From Baffinella frigidus (lineage: Eukaryota > Cryptophyceae > Cryptomonadales > Baffinellaceae), in NCBI GenBank assembly GCA_026770585.1, contig MU646604.1, positions 336,869 through 348,735 of the forward strand: a stretch of 11,867 bases of DNA, read 5' to 3'. The translations under genes were made by a program, and so were the position numbers. Of this stretch, positions 1 to 6,778 are shown piece by piece. Position 1 is the first letter of the stretch; each line of letters opens with the position of its first letter. Under the pieces are notes generated by a model that saw nothing but the letters and a program-made list of their open reading frames with translations, was not told the origin of the DNA and ran no database searches.

Positions 1-33
<33 letters not shown>
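1..33. repeat. 33-base poly-G run at the window start
   Basis: The first 33 bases are all G, followed by a short GA-rich stretch. Such a run at the very edge of a sequence is typical of a contig-end or sequencing artefact. A genuine homopolymer tract is possible, because C runs of 14-15 and G runs of about 12 also occur further in (6.9-7.4 kb and near 7967). Confidence 0.9.
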
Positions 34-34
<1 letters not shown>

Positions 35-197
35 GAGAGAGGAGGTGGCCACATAAGTGTTTAAGAAATGGTGTCAACGGTGAGGATGCGTGCACGCTCT
101 GCGGAACCAGAGGTTGGGGTCAACCAGCATTTTTACTCCACTCCATCTACGTCTGGACTTGGAAAACGGCAAGAACAAGCCGCTTTGCCTAGGTCGC

Positions 198-344
198 GTC
201 ACCGAGGCCCACCCGAAGGTTCTGACGCACAACCTGGTGCATGCGGACTGTACCCTCCTCGCAAGACTCATCCGTCAGCACTGTGCAGAGAGTGTCCGTG
301 CGCTTGCCCTCCAGCTGCACGGTGTCACTGCTGGAGAGCACCAG
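198..344 (-). pseudogene. CDC48: Cdc48/p97 (VCP) N-domain fragment, isolated exon or pseudogene
   Basis: The minus strand encodes about 49 residues that match the N-terminal double-psi beta-barrel of the AAA+ ATPase Cdc48/p97. The match includes SSDTVQLEGKR, TLCTVLTDESC, VRMHQVVRQNLRV and a closing GLGD, in the order and spacing of the family (DTVLLKGK, CIVLSDDTC, IRMNRVVRNNLRVRLGD). Cdc48 extracts ubiquitinated proteins from membranes and complexes, and the N domain binds its cofactors. The segment is preceded on its own strand by a pyrimidine-rich stretch ending in CAG at 345-347, which suits a splice acceptor. A stop lies four codons after GLGD (189-191), and a GT inside the GLGD codons could be a donor. 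Further upstream on the same strand, 445-456 reads LVVD, reminiscent of the family's first strand, but in a different frame. The following N-domain strands and the AAA modules are not seen. It may be one exon of a gene running off the window or a broken copy. The family call is fairly sure; its functional state is not. Confidence 0.62.
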
Positions 345-560
345 CTGTGAGGACCGGGTCCGGGATGGGCCCGCTTCAGGGGAAAAGGGCTCCAAGGGTG
401 AGTCCTATATCAGACCAGCTGCTGCATCGTGCTGGGGTTTCATGGTCGACGACCAACTGAGCGGTCTTCTGGGGAGCCGGCGGTACTCTCCATCGCGGTC
501 AGCTCTGAGACCAAAAAATGGGTTGTGGGCACCGTGCACTCCCACGCTCGATCCCTGCAC

Positions 561-611
561 AAGCGCCAAAAGCAGGAAACGTTTTTAAAAAGCGCCAAAA
601 GCAGGAAACGT
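561..611. repeat. 22-bp direct repeat, two copies
   Basis: A 22-bp sequence containing GCGCCAAAAGCAGGAAACGT occurs at 561-582 and again at 590-611, separated by seven A/T-rich bases. The copies are identical over the 22 bp. No gene is evident around them. This could be a replication-slippage duplication. Confidence 0.85.
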
Positions 612-853
612 CAAGTCTACAGTTCTGTTCAAAGGTTAGCTGTTGGAGTCTTAAGTAAGTTAGCTCAGAGTGGAGTAGATTCCACTCAAAGCGACGACCT
701 CTCCAGTTTAGCTAAGGCTAGATGAGTTGTTCCATTGGCAGTGGCAGATGCTCGGGGAGCGACAGGCTCAAATCCGTGAAGGAGTAGGCAGGCTAGCTGA
801 ATTGCGCTTCACGTGCACCTGGCGGGCTCCCGGAGGAGCCTTGGTGTTGAGTT

Positions 854-887
854 AGCTGTTCAATCTGCGTAGGCAGATTGAACAGCT
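854..887. repeat. Perfect 15-bp inverted repeat (hairpin)
   Basis: Arms AGCTGTTCAATCTGC (854-868) and GCAGATTGAACAGCT (873-887) are perfect complements around a 4-base GTAG loop. There is no T run after it and no gene next to it, so it is described only as a hairpin. It lies in the 726-1197 stretch, where I see no gene. Confidence 0.8.
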
Positions 888-1005
888 GATGATAAGCGTC
901 CCCAAACAAAGAAGTTCGACAAAACAAAGGAGCTTCTCGTAAAATAACAAAAAACGAGGGTGCGTAAGCGTTCGATTTAGCCTAGACTATGTTTATTCCC
1001 GATCC

Positions 1006-1082
1006 CACACTTTTTGGTCTCCGGTACAAAGTTGTAGCCCTTGAGAAACTAAAAATTCCATCCCCTGGTACCAAAAAGTGTG
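1006..1082. repeat. Short foldback element with 13-bp termini
   Basis: CACACTTTTTGGT at 1006-1018 is perfectly complementary to ACCAAAAAGTGTG at 1070-1082, enclosing about 50 bp. Partial complementarity continues inward (GGTAC on both sides). The form is that of a very small foldback or MITE-like element. No clear target-site duplication is seen. Confidence 0.55.
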
Positions 1083-1197
1083 AAATGGGGGAACAGGCAG
1101 TTAGATAGCTCGCGGGTTGTTACCGATGCGGGCCCGCCCAGCGAAGTCAATTATTCTCAGCGAAAAATTCAACTTTTGGTTCGCTTCCCCCTTCCAA

Positions 1198-1800
1198 AGT
1201 CCTTTAGGTCCTTGAGGTTTTAGATGCTCCCAACATGGCCCAACGGCACGCCCTTCCGTGGAAAGGATCTGCAGAGAAAGCATTTTTGCTTTCGGATCCT
1301 TTACGTCCTTGAGGTTCTTTTAACTCCCACCATAGGTGGACACCGGAACTTATCTTTTAGGTCCTATAGGACCTAAGCATTTAGCTCTCCAGTGCAGAGG
1401 CTCGTGAAGCTGGGATAGAGGGTGGTTCTGTTGGGGTGGGTGAAGGTATACCAATTGGTGACCATGCTCACACACACACCGAACCATCTTGTAGGTCCTT
1501 TAGGTTCTTCGAGCTCCCAACATAGGCGGACACCGGAAATTGTCCTGTAGAAAGGCTATGCTTCCTTTCGGATCACATCAAGCCCCCCTGTACAGAGGAT
1601 CGCGGCAGAAACCGGCTAAAGGGTATCCTTAAACGGGTGTGTGAAGGTATACACAAAGTTCCCATACTCACACACACACACCAGGACAAAGCAAGTCGGC
1701 TGAAGGCCCATAATGGTATCCCATCGTTAAGCTCCTAAGAGCTCCAACCACGGATACCTCAGATGTCAAACCAAGAAAATGTAGAGGTTTTCCCCAATGT
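1198..1800 (+). repeat. Long repeat unit, copy 1
   Basis: This is the first of two diverged direct copies. It opens with CTTTAGGTCCTTGAGGTT-type sequence, passes a conserved GCATTTTTGCTTTCGGATC segment (about 1277-1297) and an AGCTCTCCAGTGCAGAGGCTC segment (about 1383), then AACATAGGCGGACACCGGAA (about 1519) and GCGGCAGAAACCGGCTAAAG (about 1602). It ends with the CAAGTCGGCTGAAGGCCCAT to CCCAATGT block (about 1691-1799). Internal sub-repeats of CTTTAGGTTCTT followed by CATAGGCGGACACCGGAA also recur at 1310-1345. It contains CA microsatellites near 1470 and 1670. No coding capacity is evident. The family is unrecognised and could be a degenerate non-autonomous transposon. Confidence 0.8.
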
Positions 1801-1847
1801 ACGGAAGTCAGCAGAGTTGAGGCAGGAAGAAAGTTGGGTGTGCGAGT

Positions 1848-2447
1848 TCTTTAGGTCCGTTAGGTTTTAATTTCGCCCAACATATGCCAACGACACACCG
1901 TTCCGTAGAAGGGATCTGCAGGGAAAGCATTTTTGCTTTCGGATCGCGTTTAGCTCTCCAGTGCAGAGGCTCGTGAAGAGAGGATACAGGGTGGCTCTCT
2001 TGGGGTGTTTGATGAGTGCCAAATGACACCACGCCCTTTAGTTCCTTTAGGTTCTTCGAGCTCCCAACATAGGCGGACACCGGAAATTGTTCTGTAGAAA
2101 GGCCATATGCTTCCTTTCGGATGAATCGGATCACATCGCCTTTAGGTCCTTTAGGTTCTTTTAACTCCCAACATAGGCGGACACCGGAACGTATCCTGCA
2201 GAAAGGCCGTGCTTCCTTTCGGATCACATCAGGCCCCCCGTTGCAGAAGGATCGCGGCAGAAACCGGCTAAAGGGTATCCTCATCGGGCGTTTGAGTTAG
2301 ACCAAAGAGGTACAGGCTCGCACACACACTCAGGATAACGCAAGTCGGCTGAAGGCCCATATGGTATCCCATCGTTAGGCTCACAGGAGCTCCAACCACG
2401 GATACCTCAGATGTCAAACCAAACAAATGTAGAGGTTTCCCCCAATG
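1848..2447 (+). repeat. Long repeat unit, copy 2
   Basis: This copy repeats the landmarks of the upstream unit in the same order at an offset of about 650 bp: GCATTTTTGCTTTCGGATC near 1927, the AGCTCTCCAGTGCAGAGGCTC segment near 1951, two successive CATAGGCGGACACCGGAA segments (about 2069 and 2173), GCGGCAGAAACCGGCTAAAG near 2253, and the CAAGTCGGCTGAAGGCCCAT to CCCAATGT block (about 2340-2447). The extra sub-repeat at 2033-2140 shows internal expansion. Divergence is moderate, so the duplication is not recent. Confidence 0.8.
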
Positions 2448-2529
2448 TGCAAAAATGGTCAAAATTGTTTTTTACGACAGGCAAGATGTGGGAAATTTCG
2501 ATTTTTTGACCGCATCAGTTTCTCCTGTG

Positions 2530-2838
2530 ATGAGAGCTCTCTTCCTGTCCCTGGCCATCCTCTTAGTACACGTGTCCCCACTGAGGGCAGCGAGAAACCC
2601 TGCGGGGCAGCCCCTGACGGCCATGGCAAGAGCGTTGAGAACGGGTGATAATATTCTTGCGGGAACCTGGGATACAATGGATGAAAGGGATGAAGCACAG
2701 GATGCCGCTTGGGATGACGAACTCGTACGCATTGTGGGGCTTCATCCGGCGGGGCTACTCGCCCTTGAGCTCCGCACGAGTTCCCTCAACACGACTGCGG
2801 TACAGCGATGCCCCTTTTCCCAGACACAGTCTTGCTGA
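2530..2838 (+). CDS. Putative small secreted protein (102 aa) with a signal peptide
   Basis: The ATG at 2530 opens a 102-residue ORF whose first 20 residues, MRALFLSLAILLVHVSPLRA, have a charged N-terminus, a hydrophobic core and a small-residue site before ARNP. This is the pattern of an ER signal peptide. The same frame is open 25 codons further upstream (ATG 2455), but that extension would bury the signal, so 2530 is preferred. The predicted mature part (about 82 residues) is acidic in its middle (DTMDERDEAQDAAWDDE), has an NTT glycosylation sequon, and ends RCPFSQTQSC. I recognise no family. Its last 17 codons lie in a locally duplicated segment (copy 1 at 2786-2860), which weakens the case for a conserved C-terminus. 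It ends 109 bp before the TRAF-like gene start. It could also be a first exon or a chance ORF. Confidence 0.35.
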   Translation: MRALFLSLAILLVHVSPLRAARNPAGQPLTAMARALRTGDNILAGTWDTMDERDEAQDAAWDDELVRIVGLHPAGLLALELRTSSLNTTAVQRCPFSQTQSC

Positions 2839-2940
2839 TACTGCCAGAGTGAGCGCGACGAGTTCGCTCAAGAAGACTACGGTGCAATGCCCCTTTCTCC
2901 AGACACAGTTTTGCTGATACGGTCCGGAGTGAGCGTGTCG
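2786..2940 (+). repeat. Tandem 75-bp duplication upstream of the TRAF-like gene
   Basis: 2786-2860 and 2868-2940 are two copies of one sequence with landmarks TGCCCCTTT, CCAGACACAGT, TTGCTGATAC and GAGTGAGCG. They differ at scattered positions. The second copy ends 7 bp before the start codon at 2948. The repeat is therefore either 5' untranslated or promoter sequence of that gene, or the C-terminus of the small upstream ORF. No TATA box is obvious. Confidence 0.8.
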
Positions 2941-2947
2941 CTGATAT

Positions 2948-4180
2948 ATGGAGCCTTGGGCTTGGCAGGTGGAAGAGCCCGTCGCTGAATGGATCGATCC
3001 AGACTTGCTCGAGCAAGTCTCGCACGACTGCGTCTGCGGGGTGTGCTTCGGGGTGATGGTGGAGCCCGCGAGCGGCTGCCCTGAGGGGCACAGCTTCTGC
3101 AAAGCATGCTGGGTCAAAGTGCTTCACGAGCAAAAAAAGTGCCCCACGTGTCGACTCCCCGTCGCAGGCAAGCTGGTGCGAAATCGGCAGCTTGAAGGCA
3201 TGATCGCTCAGCTGCGGATGCGGTGCGAGCAGGAAGAATGCGGGTGGAGAGGTTGCGTGGGGGGGCGTGCTGCGCACCTGCCGGTGTGTGAGTGGGTGCC
3301 GGTGAAGTGCCCAAACAGGGGCTGCGCGGAGTCGCCGCTTCGGAAGGATTTGTTTCTCCACCAAATCTTCTGCGAACACCGCAAGGTTTCGTGTGTGAAT
3401 TGTCAGCGCAAAGTGGCATATCAGTCGCTCGCGGAGCACGAGGGGGTCTGCCTGGAAGCGGAGATCGAGTGCCCAAACAAGGGCTGCAGCGTGCAGTACC
3501 AAAGGATGTCCATGAACGTGCACCGCGTCAAATGCGAGCACGAGGAGGTTACGTGTCCGGGTTGCGACGCGCGCTGCCTCCGCAAAGGCCTTGAGGCGCA
3601 CGTGCAAGCGACACATCTGAGTTCGACGGTGCAACTGGTGCTTAAAGCGTGGTGCCAGCACGCTGTTTATGAGGAGCAGCTGCAGAGGTTGTTGCACGAG
3701 AATGCAAGGCTGACAGCGAATCAAGGCGGCGTTGAGAGCGAGCAGCGTCACGCGGAGGAGTCGCCGACGTCGTGGGTGTTCAACTGGAGAGCCAACGGCT
3801 GGGGCCCCGGAAATTGCACCTCTGAGTCACACGATTGGGGGGAGGTGTCAGGGCATTGTGTTTTTCAGTCCAACGTTTTGCCGATCGATTTTTCCCTGCA
3901 CGGGCAGTTGAGGAAATCGATCAGCGCCCCAAAAAACGATCGAGACCACTGGCACTACATCGGGTTTGTGATGGAGGGAATCGACGTGTGCAGCATGCAC
4001 GTGATGTTCTCCATCCTCGACAAGCACGACAAGACCCTTTTCGCAATCGACTTTATCGATCCTGATTGTAGTGGCGCATTCGTTTCGTTGACGGAAGAGG
4101 AGAAGGAGCAGTCGGTGCGCTCGGACGGGAGCATCAGGCTCCGCGCGGTGGTGCGCCTCTTCCTGGATGGCGCGGCGTAG
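2948..4180 (+). CDS. TRAF-like RING / zinc-finger / MATH-like protein (410 aa), probable E3 ubiquitin ligase
   Basis: This is the one convincing complete gene. Residues 30-68 form a C3HC4 RING: C30-x2-C33, C44-x3-H48-x2-C51-x2-C54, C65-x2-C68. W55 and P66 sit at positions often used for E2 contact. Five TRAF-type zinc fingers follow: C93/C98/H110/C114, C121/C126/H138/C142, C149/C152/H164/C168, C175/C180/H192/C196, and C203/C206/H218/H223. Residues about 226-268 are polar and leucine-spaced, consistent with a short coiled coil. Residues about 276-408 resemble a divergent MATH/TRAF-C sandwich, ending SIRLRAVVRLFLDG. Family members transfer ubiquitin or act as oligomeric signalling adaptors in the cytoplasm. 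The length suits the family (about 400-600). The start is fixed by an in-frame TGA at 2942-2944. The frame is open to TAG 4178-4180 with no intron needed. It sits between inverted copies of a dispersed repeat. The substrate is unknown and the MATH call is the least certain part. Confidence 0.9.
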   Translation: MEPWAWQVEEPVAEWIDPDLLEQVSHDCVCGVCFGVMVEPASGCPEGHSFCKACWVKVLHEQKKCPTCRLPVAGKLVRNRQLEGMIAQLRMRCEQEECGWRGCVGGRAAHLPVCEWVPVKCPNRGCAESPLRKDLFLHQIFCEHRKVSCVNCQRKVAYQSLAEHEGVCLEAEIECPNKGCSVQYQRMSMNVHRVKCEHEEVTCPGCDARCLRKGLEAHVQATHLSSTVQLVLKAWCQHAVYEEQLQRLLHENARLTANQGGVESEQRHAEESPTSWVFNWRANGWGPGNCTSESHDWGEVSGHCVFQSNVLPIDFSLHGQLRKSISAPKNDRDHWHYIGFVMEGIDVCSMHVMFSILDKHDKTLFAIDFIDPDCSGAFVSLTEEEKEQSVRSDGSIRLRAVVRLFLDGAA

Positions 4181-4244
4181 GCGTGGAGGAGTGTGGTCCT
4201 GGTGTGCGGACTGACCAGAAATCGATATCGATACGCTGTCACAT

Positions 4245-4396
4245 GCCCGATGAGGATACCCTTTAGCCGGTTTCTGCCGCGATCCTCTGCACCGGGGGCC
4301 CTGAATGTGATCCGAAAGGAAGCATGGCTTTTCTGCAGAACCAGTTCCGGTGTCCGCCTATGTTGGGATCTCGAAGAACCTAAAGGACCTAAAGGA
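4245..4396 (-). repeat. Inverted copy of the 2141-2289 repeat segment
   Basis: Read on the minus strand, this stretch matches 2141-2289. It begins CCTTTAGGTCCTTTAGGTTC, then CCAACATAGGCGGACACCGG, CTTCCTTTCGGATCACATTC, GCGGCAGAAACCGGCTAAAG and GGTATCCTCATCGGGC. With the plus-strand copy it brackets 2290-4244, which contains the signal-peptide ORF and the TRAF-like gene. The arms differ at a number of positions. Whether they are ends of one mobile unit or independent insertions of the same family cannot be told from sequence alone. Confidence 0.85.
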
Positions 4397-4537
4397 GGTG
4401 GGGCGGTGGGAGGGTCGGGGTAGGGGCGGGGAGAGCAGGTGGCCCGTGTACGGCTCGGGGCAGAGGAAGAGAAAACAGCGGGGCCGGGCAAAGACCGAAA
4501 GCGGAACGATCACATGTAGCCAGGGATTCGCAAACTA

Positions 4538-4655
4538 CAGGGGTACCTCGCTCATAAGAAACAGCCTCCCCCTAGGACCCTACAGTAGGCCTATGCCTAG
4601 GGCCCTATGGTGGTCCTATGGGGGGGGGCGCTTTCTTATGAGCGAGGTACCCCTG
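4538..4655. mobile_element. Foldback MITE with perfect 24-bp terminal inverted repeats
   Basis: 4538-4561 (CAGGGGTACCTCGCTCATAAG then AAA) is a perfect reverse complement of 4632-4655. The interior is also largely self-complementary: CCCCCTAGGACC pairs with GGTCCTATGGGGG, and TAGGC pairs with GCCTA near the centre. The whole 118 bp can therefore fold into one hairpin. It has no coding capacity. The left flank is TA (4536-4537) and the right flank is CA. The CAGGGG terminus with a possible TA target duplication recalls the Tc1/mariner-pogo group, but this assignment is inference. The CCTAGGACC core is shared with the foldback at 8160-8261. Confidence 0.75.
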
Positions 4656-4665
4656 CAGGAGTGAC

Positions 4666-5151
4666 TCTTCGCGTGAATGCATCTTTACCTTACAGTGTCC
4701 ATGGTCTGAGGAGAGGAAATCTGGTGTCATCTCATTGAGGGTAGCTTATTCAGCAAGAGTGCTCCCGCCAAAACCTGTGAGGACTATCCGGGGATAGGCC
4801 CGCCTCGGCAGACGTTGGAGCCATTGTGAATCCCATGACATGCCAGAACCGGACCCTCACGCCAGTGTACGGTCCGCTGCCGAGTGAGGACGGGACACCA
4901 TTTTCAAGGATTTCAAAAACTACCCCCTGAATCCTCGAGGAAATGGACTTTTAAAATAAAAAGCCGATTGTTTTTTTAAAAAACCCCTGTATCCGGACCT
5001 GGCTTCCAAAAGCGTGTTTCTTTCGCTCGACAAAAAAACGGCGGCCTGTTCATTCTTATTTATTAAGACCGACAGGAAAAACGCTCGCTCCGCCGTTCTT
5101 AAAAATTGAGAATCGCCACACCTCCAAAACGCCCCGTTCTTATCAAAACCG
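4666..5151. other. Intergenic stretch with no recognised gene
   Basis: No ORF of note occurs on either strand. The sequence includes A/T-rich patches with AATAAA-like bases near 4956, but these are about 775 bp past the TRAF-like gene stop and are too far and too common to call a poly(A) signal. No repeat with other parts of the window was recognised here. Confidence 0.5.
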
Positions 5152-5175
5152 TTTCTTGTGGACGAGGTACCCCTG
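5152..5175 (-). mobile_element. Second terminus of the CAGGGG foldback family, followed by TA
   Basis: 5152-5175 matches the right terminus of the 4538-4655 element at 21 of 24 positions, ending CGAGGTACCCCTG, and is followed immediately by TA (5176-5177). The left end at 4538 is preceded by TA. One reading is a 638-bp element from 4538 to 5175 with a TA target duplication, into which or from which the shorter hairpin arose. The other is a solo end of an eroded relative. Confidence 0.6.
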
Positions 5176-5181
5176 TACCCC

Positions 5182-5239
5182 TATCCCTTAAGTGGCGAGC
5201 GTCCACTTAAGGGATAAGTGGCGAGCGTCCACTTAAGGG
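5182..5239. repeat. Palindrome TATCCCTTAAGTGG...CCACTTAAGGGATA with 26-bp duplication
   Basis: Arms 5182-5195 and 5203-5216 are perfect 14-bp complements around CGAGCGT. The segment TAAGTGGCGAGCGTCCACTT plus AAGGG (5189-5213) is then repeated exactly at 5215-5239, a 26-bp period. The duplicated arrangement can form alternative hairpins. Confidence 0.85.
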
Positions 5240-5337
5240 CTACTTTTTCTGGCCCTGCGGGGTCGACTCGAGCATCTTTGAAAACTCGCTCATCACCGAC
5301 GTTTGGTCTGTCATGCCCTGTACCACCTGCGTAGCGT

Positions 5338-5755
5338 TTTGGGTTTCGGGTTTCGGGTTTCGGGTTCAGAGTTTAGGGGTTAGGGGTTAGGGTTCAGGGT
5401 TCAGGGTTCAGGGTTCAGGGTTTAGGTTTTAGGGTTTAGGGATTGAAGTTTAGAGTTTAGGGTTTAGGGTGTAGGGTGTAGGGTTTAGGGTTTGAAGTTT
5501 AGAGTTTAGGGTTTAGGGTGTAGGGTTTAGGGTTTAGGGTCTAGGGTTTAGGGTTTAGGGTTTAGGGTTTGAGGTTTGGGGTTTGGGGTTTGGGGTTTGG
5601 GGTTTAGGGTTTAGGGTCTAGGGTTTAGAGTTTAGGGTTTAGGGTTTGAGGTTTGGGGTTTGGGGTTTAGGGTTTAGGGTTTAGGGTTTAGGGTTTAGGG
5701 TTTAGGGTTCAGGGTTTAGGGTTTAGGGTTTGTGTTTTTGGATTTAGAGTTTAGG
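5338..5755 (+). repeat. Interstitial degenerate telomere-like array (TTTAGGG type)
   Basis: About 420 bp of G-rich heptamers. TTTAGGG is commonest, with TTCAGGG, TGTAGGG, TCTAGGG, TTTGGGG and TTTCGGG variants and occasional 6- or 8-base units. TTTAGGG is the telomere unit of most plants and many algae, and of some alveolates. The G-rich strand is the plus strand throughout. The array is internal and degenerate, so it is a subtelomeric or interstitial array rather than a chromosome end. G-quadruplex formation is plausible on the plus strand. Confidence 0.9.
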
Positions 5756-5878
5756 GTGCATCCAAGGGCGAGAACACCACCGTCAACTTCCGGAATAAGC
5801 ATGCAGTTAGTACAAGGCGCGTCCGAACAGTTCATGTAAAGTAGTTAGAACACCGCGCGTGATGTGAATCTTTGGCTC

Positions 5879-6257
5879 ACCGGGAGGGGGTTTCGAGCGA
5901 GTTGGGCGAAAGGATGGAGCTCGGGGTGTGGGCGAAATCCCTTTGTACCCCACTGTGTGGACTAAACCAGACGAAGAAGAACCGTCTGTCGCACTCACAA
6001 AGTGTATAACCCTAAGGGTCCTTCGGAAATTACAAAACATATTTAAATTAAATGAAAAGAATTATGGTATTTGTATTATTGGCACGTTGGATCTCACCGG
6101 GAGCGGGTTGCCGTTGAGGAGGAGGTAGGTCATGTCGTTCCGGGTTTCTGGTTTTGGGAAAGAAGGTTGGGGTCAATACCGGGAGGGGATTTCCGACGAG
6201 GGAGGTGGGCGAGAGGCGACGTGAGGACCCCCGCCGCGTCACCTATAATAGATTATA
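5879..6257 (+). repeat. Composite minisatellite, proximal part
   Basis: This stretch carries the recurring GC-rich module CACCGGGAGGGGGTTTC...GAGTTGGGCGA (5879-5910), a degenerate copy at about 6098, and a third at about 6178. Between them is an A/T-rich piece (about 5991-6092, with GGAAATTACAAAA and TTGGCACGTTGGATCTCACC-like landmarks) that recurs at 6674-6778. The 97 bp at 6161-6257 recur almost unchanged at 6451-6547. No gene is supported. Confidence 0.8.
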
Positions 6258-6450
6258 CTTCGCAAGGCGTCCAAGGCATCCTAAAAGTACGAAATGGCTC
6301 CGACGCCAAGGTAAAATTCGAGATAGAATCTAGGGGTGACGATACACTCTGTGGACCACAAAAAGAAACGCCTCTTTCGCTCACCGGGGAGGTGAAGTAA
6401 AGTGTCGGGGTTCTTTTCCAGAACCAGAAACCCACAACCCGGAACCCGGA

Positions 6451-6547
6451 AGAAGGTCGGGGTCAATACCGGGAGGGGATTTCCGACGAGGGAGGTGGGC
6501 GAGAGGCGACGTGAGGACCCCCGCCGCGTCACCTATAATAGATTATA
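6451..6547 (+). repeat. 97-bp segment repeated at exactly 290-bp spacing
   Basis: 6451-6547 reproduces 6161-6257 with about one difference (T or C in GAAGGTYGGGG). It includes ATTTCCGACGAGGGAGGTGG, GCGACGTGAGGACCCCCGCC and CACCTATAATAGATTATA. The flanks then diverge (an extra AA before CTTCGCAAGGCGTCCA). The near-identity indicates a much younger duplication than the surrounding modules. Confidence 0.85.
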
Positions 6548-6778
6548 AACTTCGCAAGGCGTCCATCTACAAGATTCCCGGTAAAAACCAAGGCATTTTA
6601 ACCCTTAAAAGTACGAAATGGACGCTCCATCCCAGCCTTTCCAGTACCAAACACGCCGAACAAGAAACGCATCTCGCACTCACTAAAGTGTATACCTTAA
6701 GGGTCCTTTGGAAATTACAAAAAAATATTTACAAAAAATGAAGATGATTGTGATGTTTATATCATTGGGACGTTAGAT

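Noticed and set aside
668-687. Small hairpin GAGTGGA/TCCACTC
   Set aside because: Seven-bp arms are expected by chance in a window of this size, and there is no supporting context.
68-725. Overlapping plus-strand ORFs of 86-130 codons
   Set aside because: They overlap in different frames, and those over 198-344 are antisense to the Cdc48-like segment. None has a recognisable domain.
2786-3751. 321-codon minus-strand ORF
   Set aside because: It is antisense to the intact RING/TRAF-like gene, has no recognised motif, and is explained by the GC-rich codon use of that gene.
3955-4491. 178-codon minus-strand ORF
   Set aside because: It spans the antisense of the TRAF-like C-terminus and an inverted repeat copy, which argues against a gene.
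4950-4962. Poly(A) signal for the TRAF-like gene
   Set aside because: The AATAAA-like bases are about 775 bp past the stop codon, beyond an inverted repeat copy and a foldback.
5338-5755. A chromosome end (true telomere)
   Set aside because: The array is internal, degenerate and followed by more than 6 kb of other sequence.
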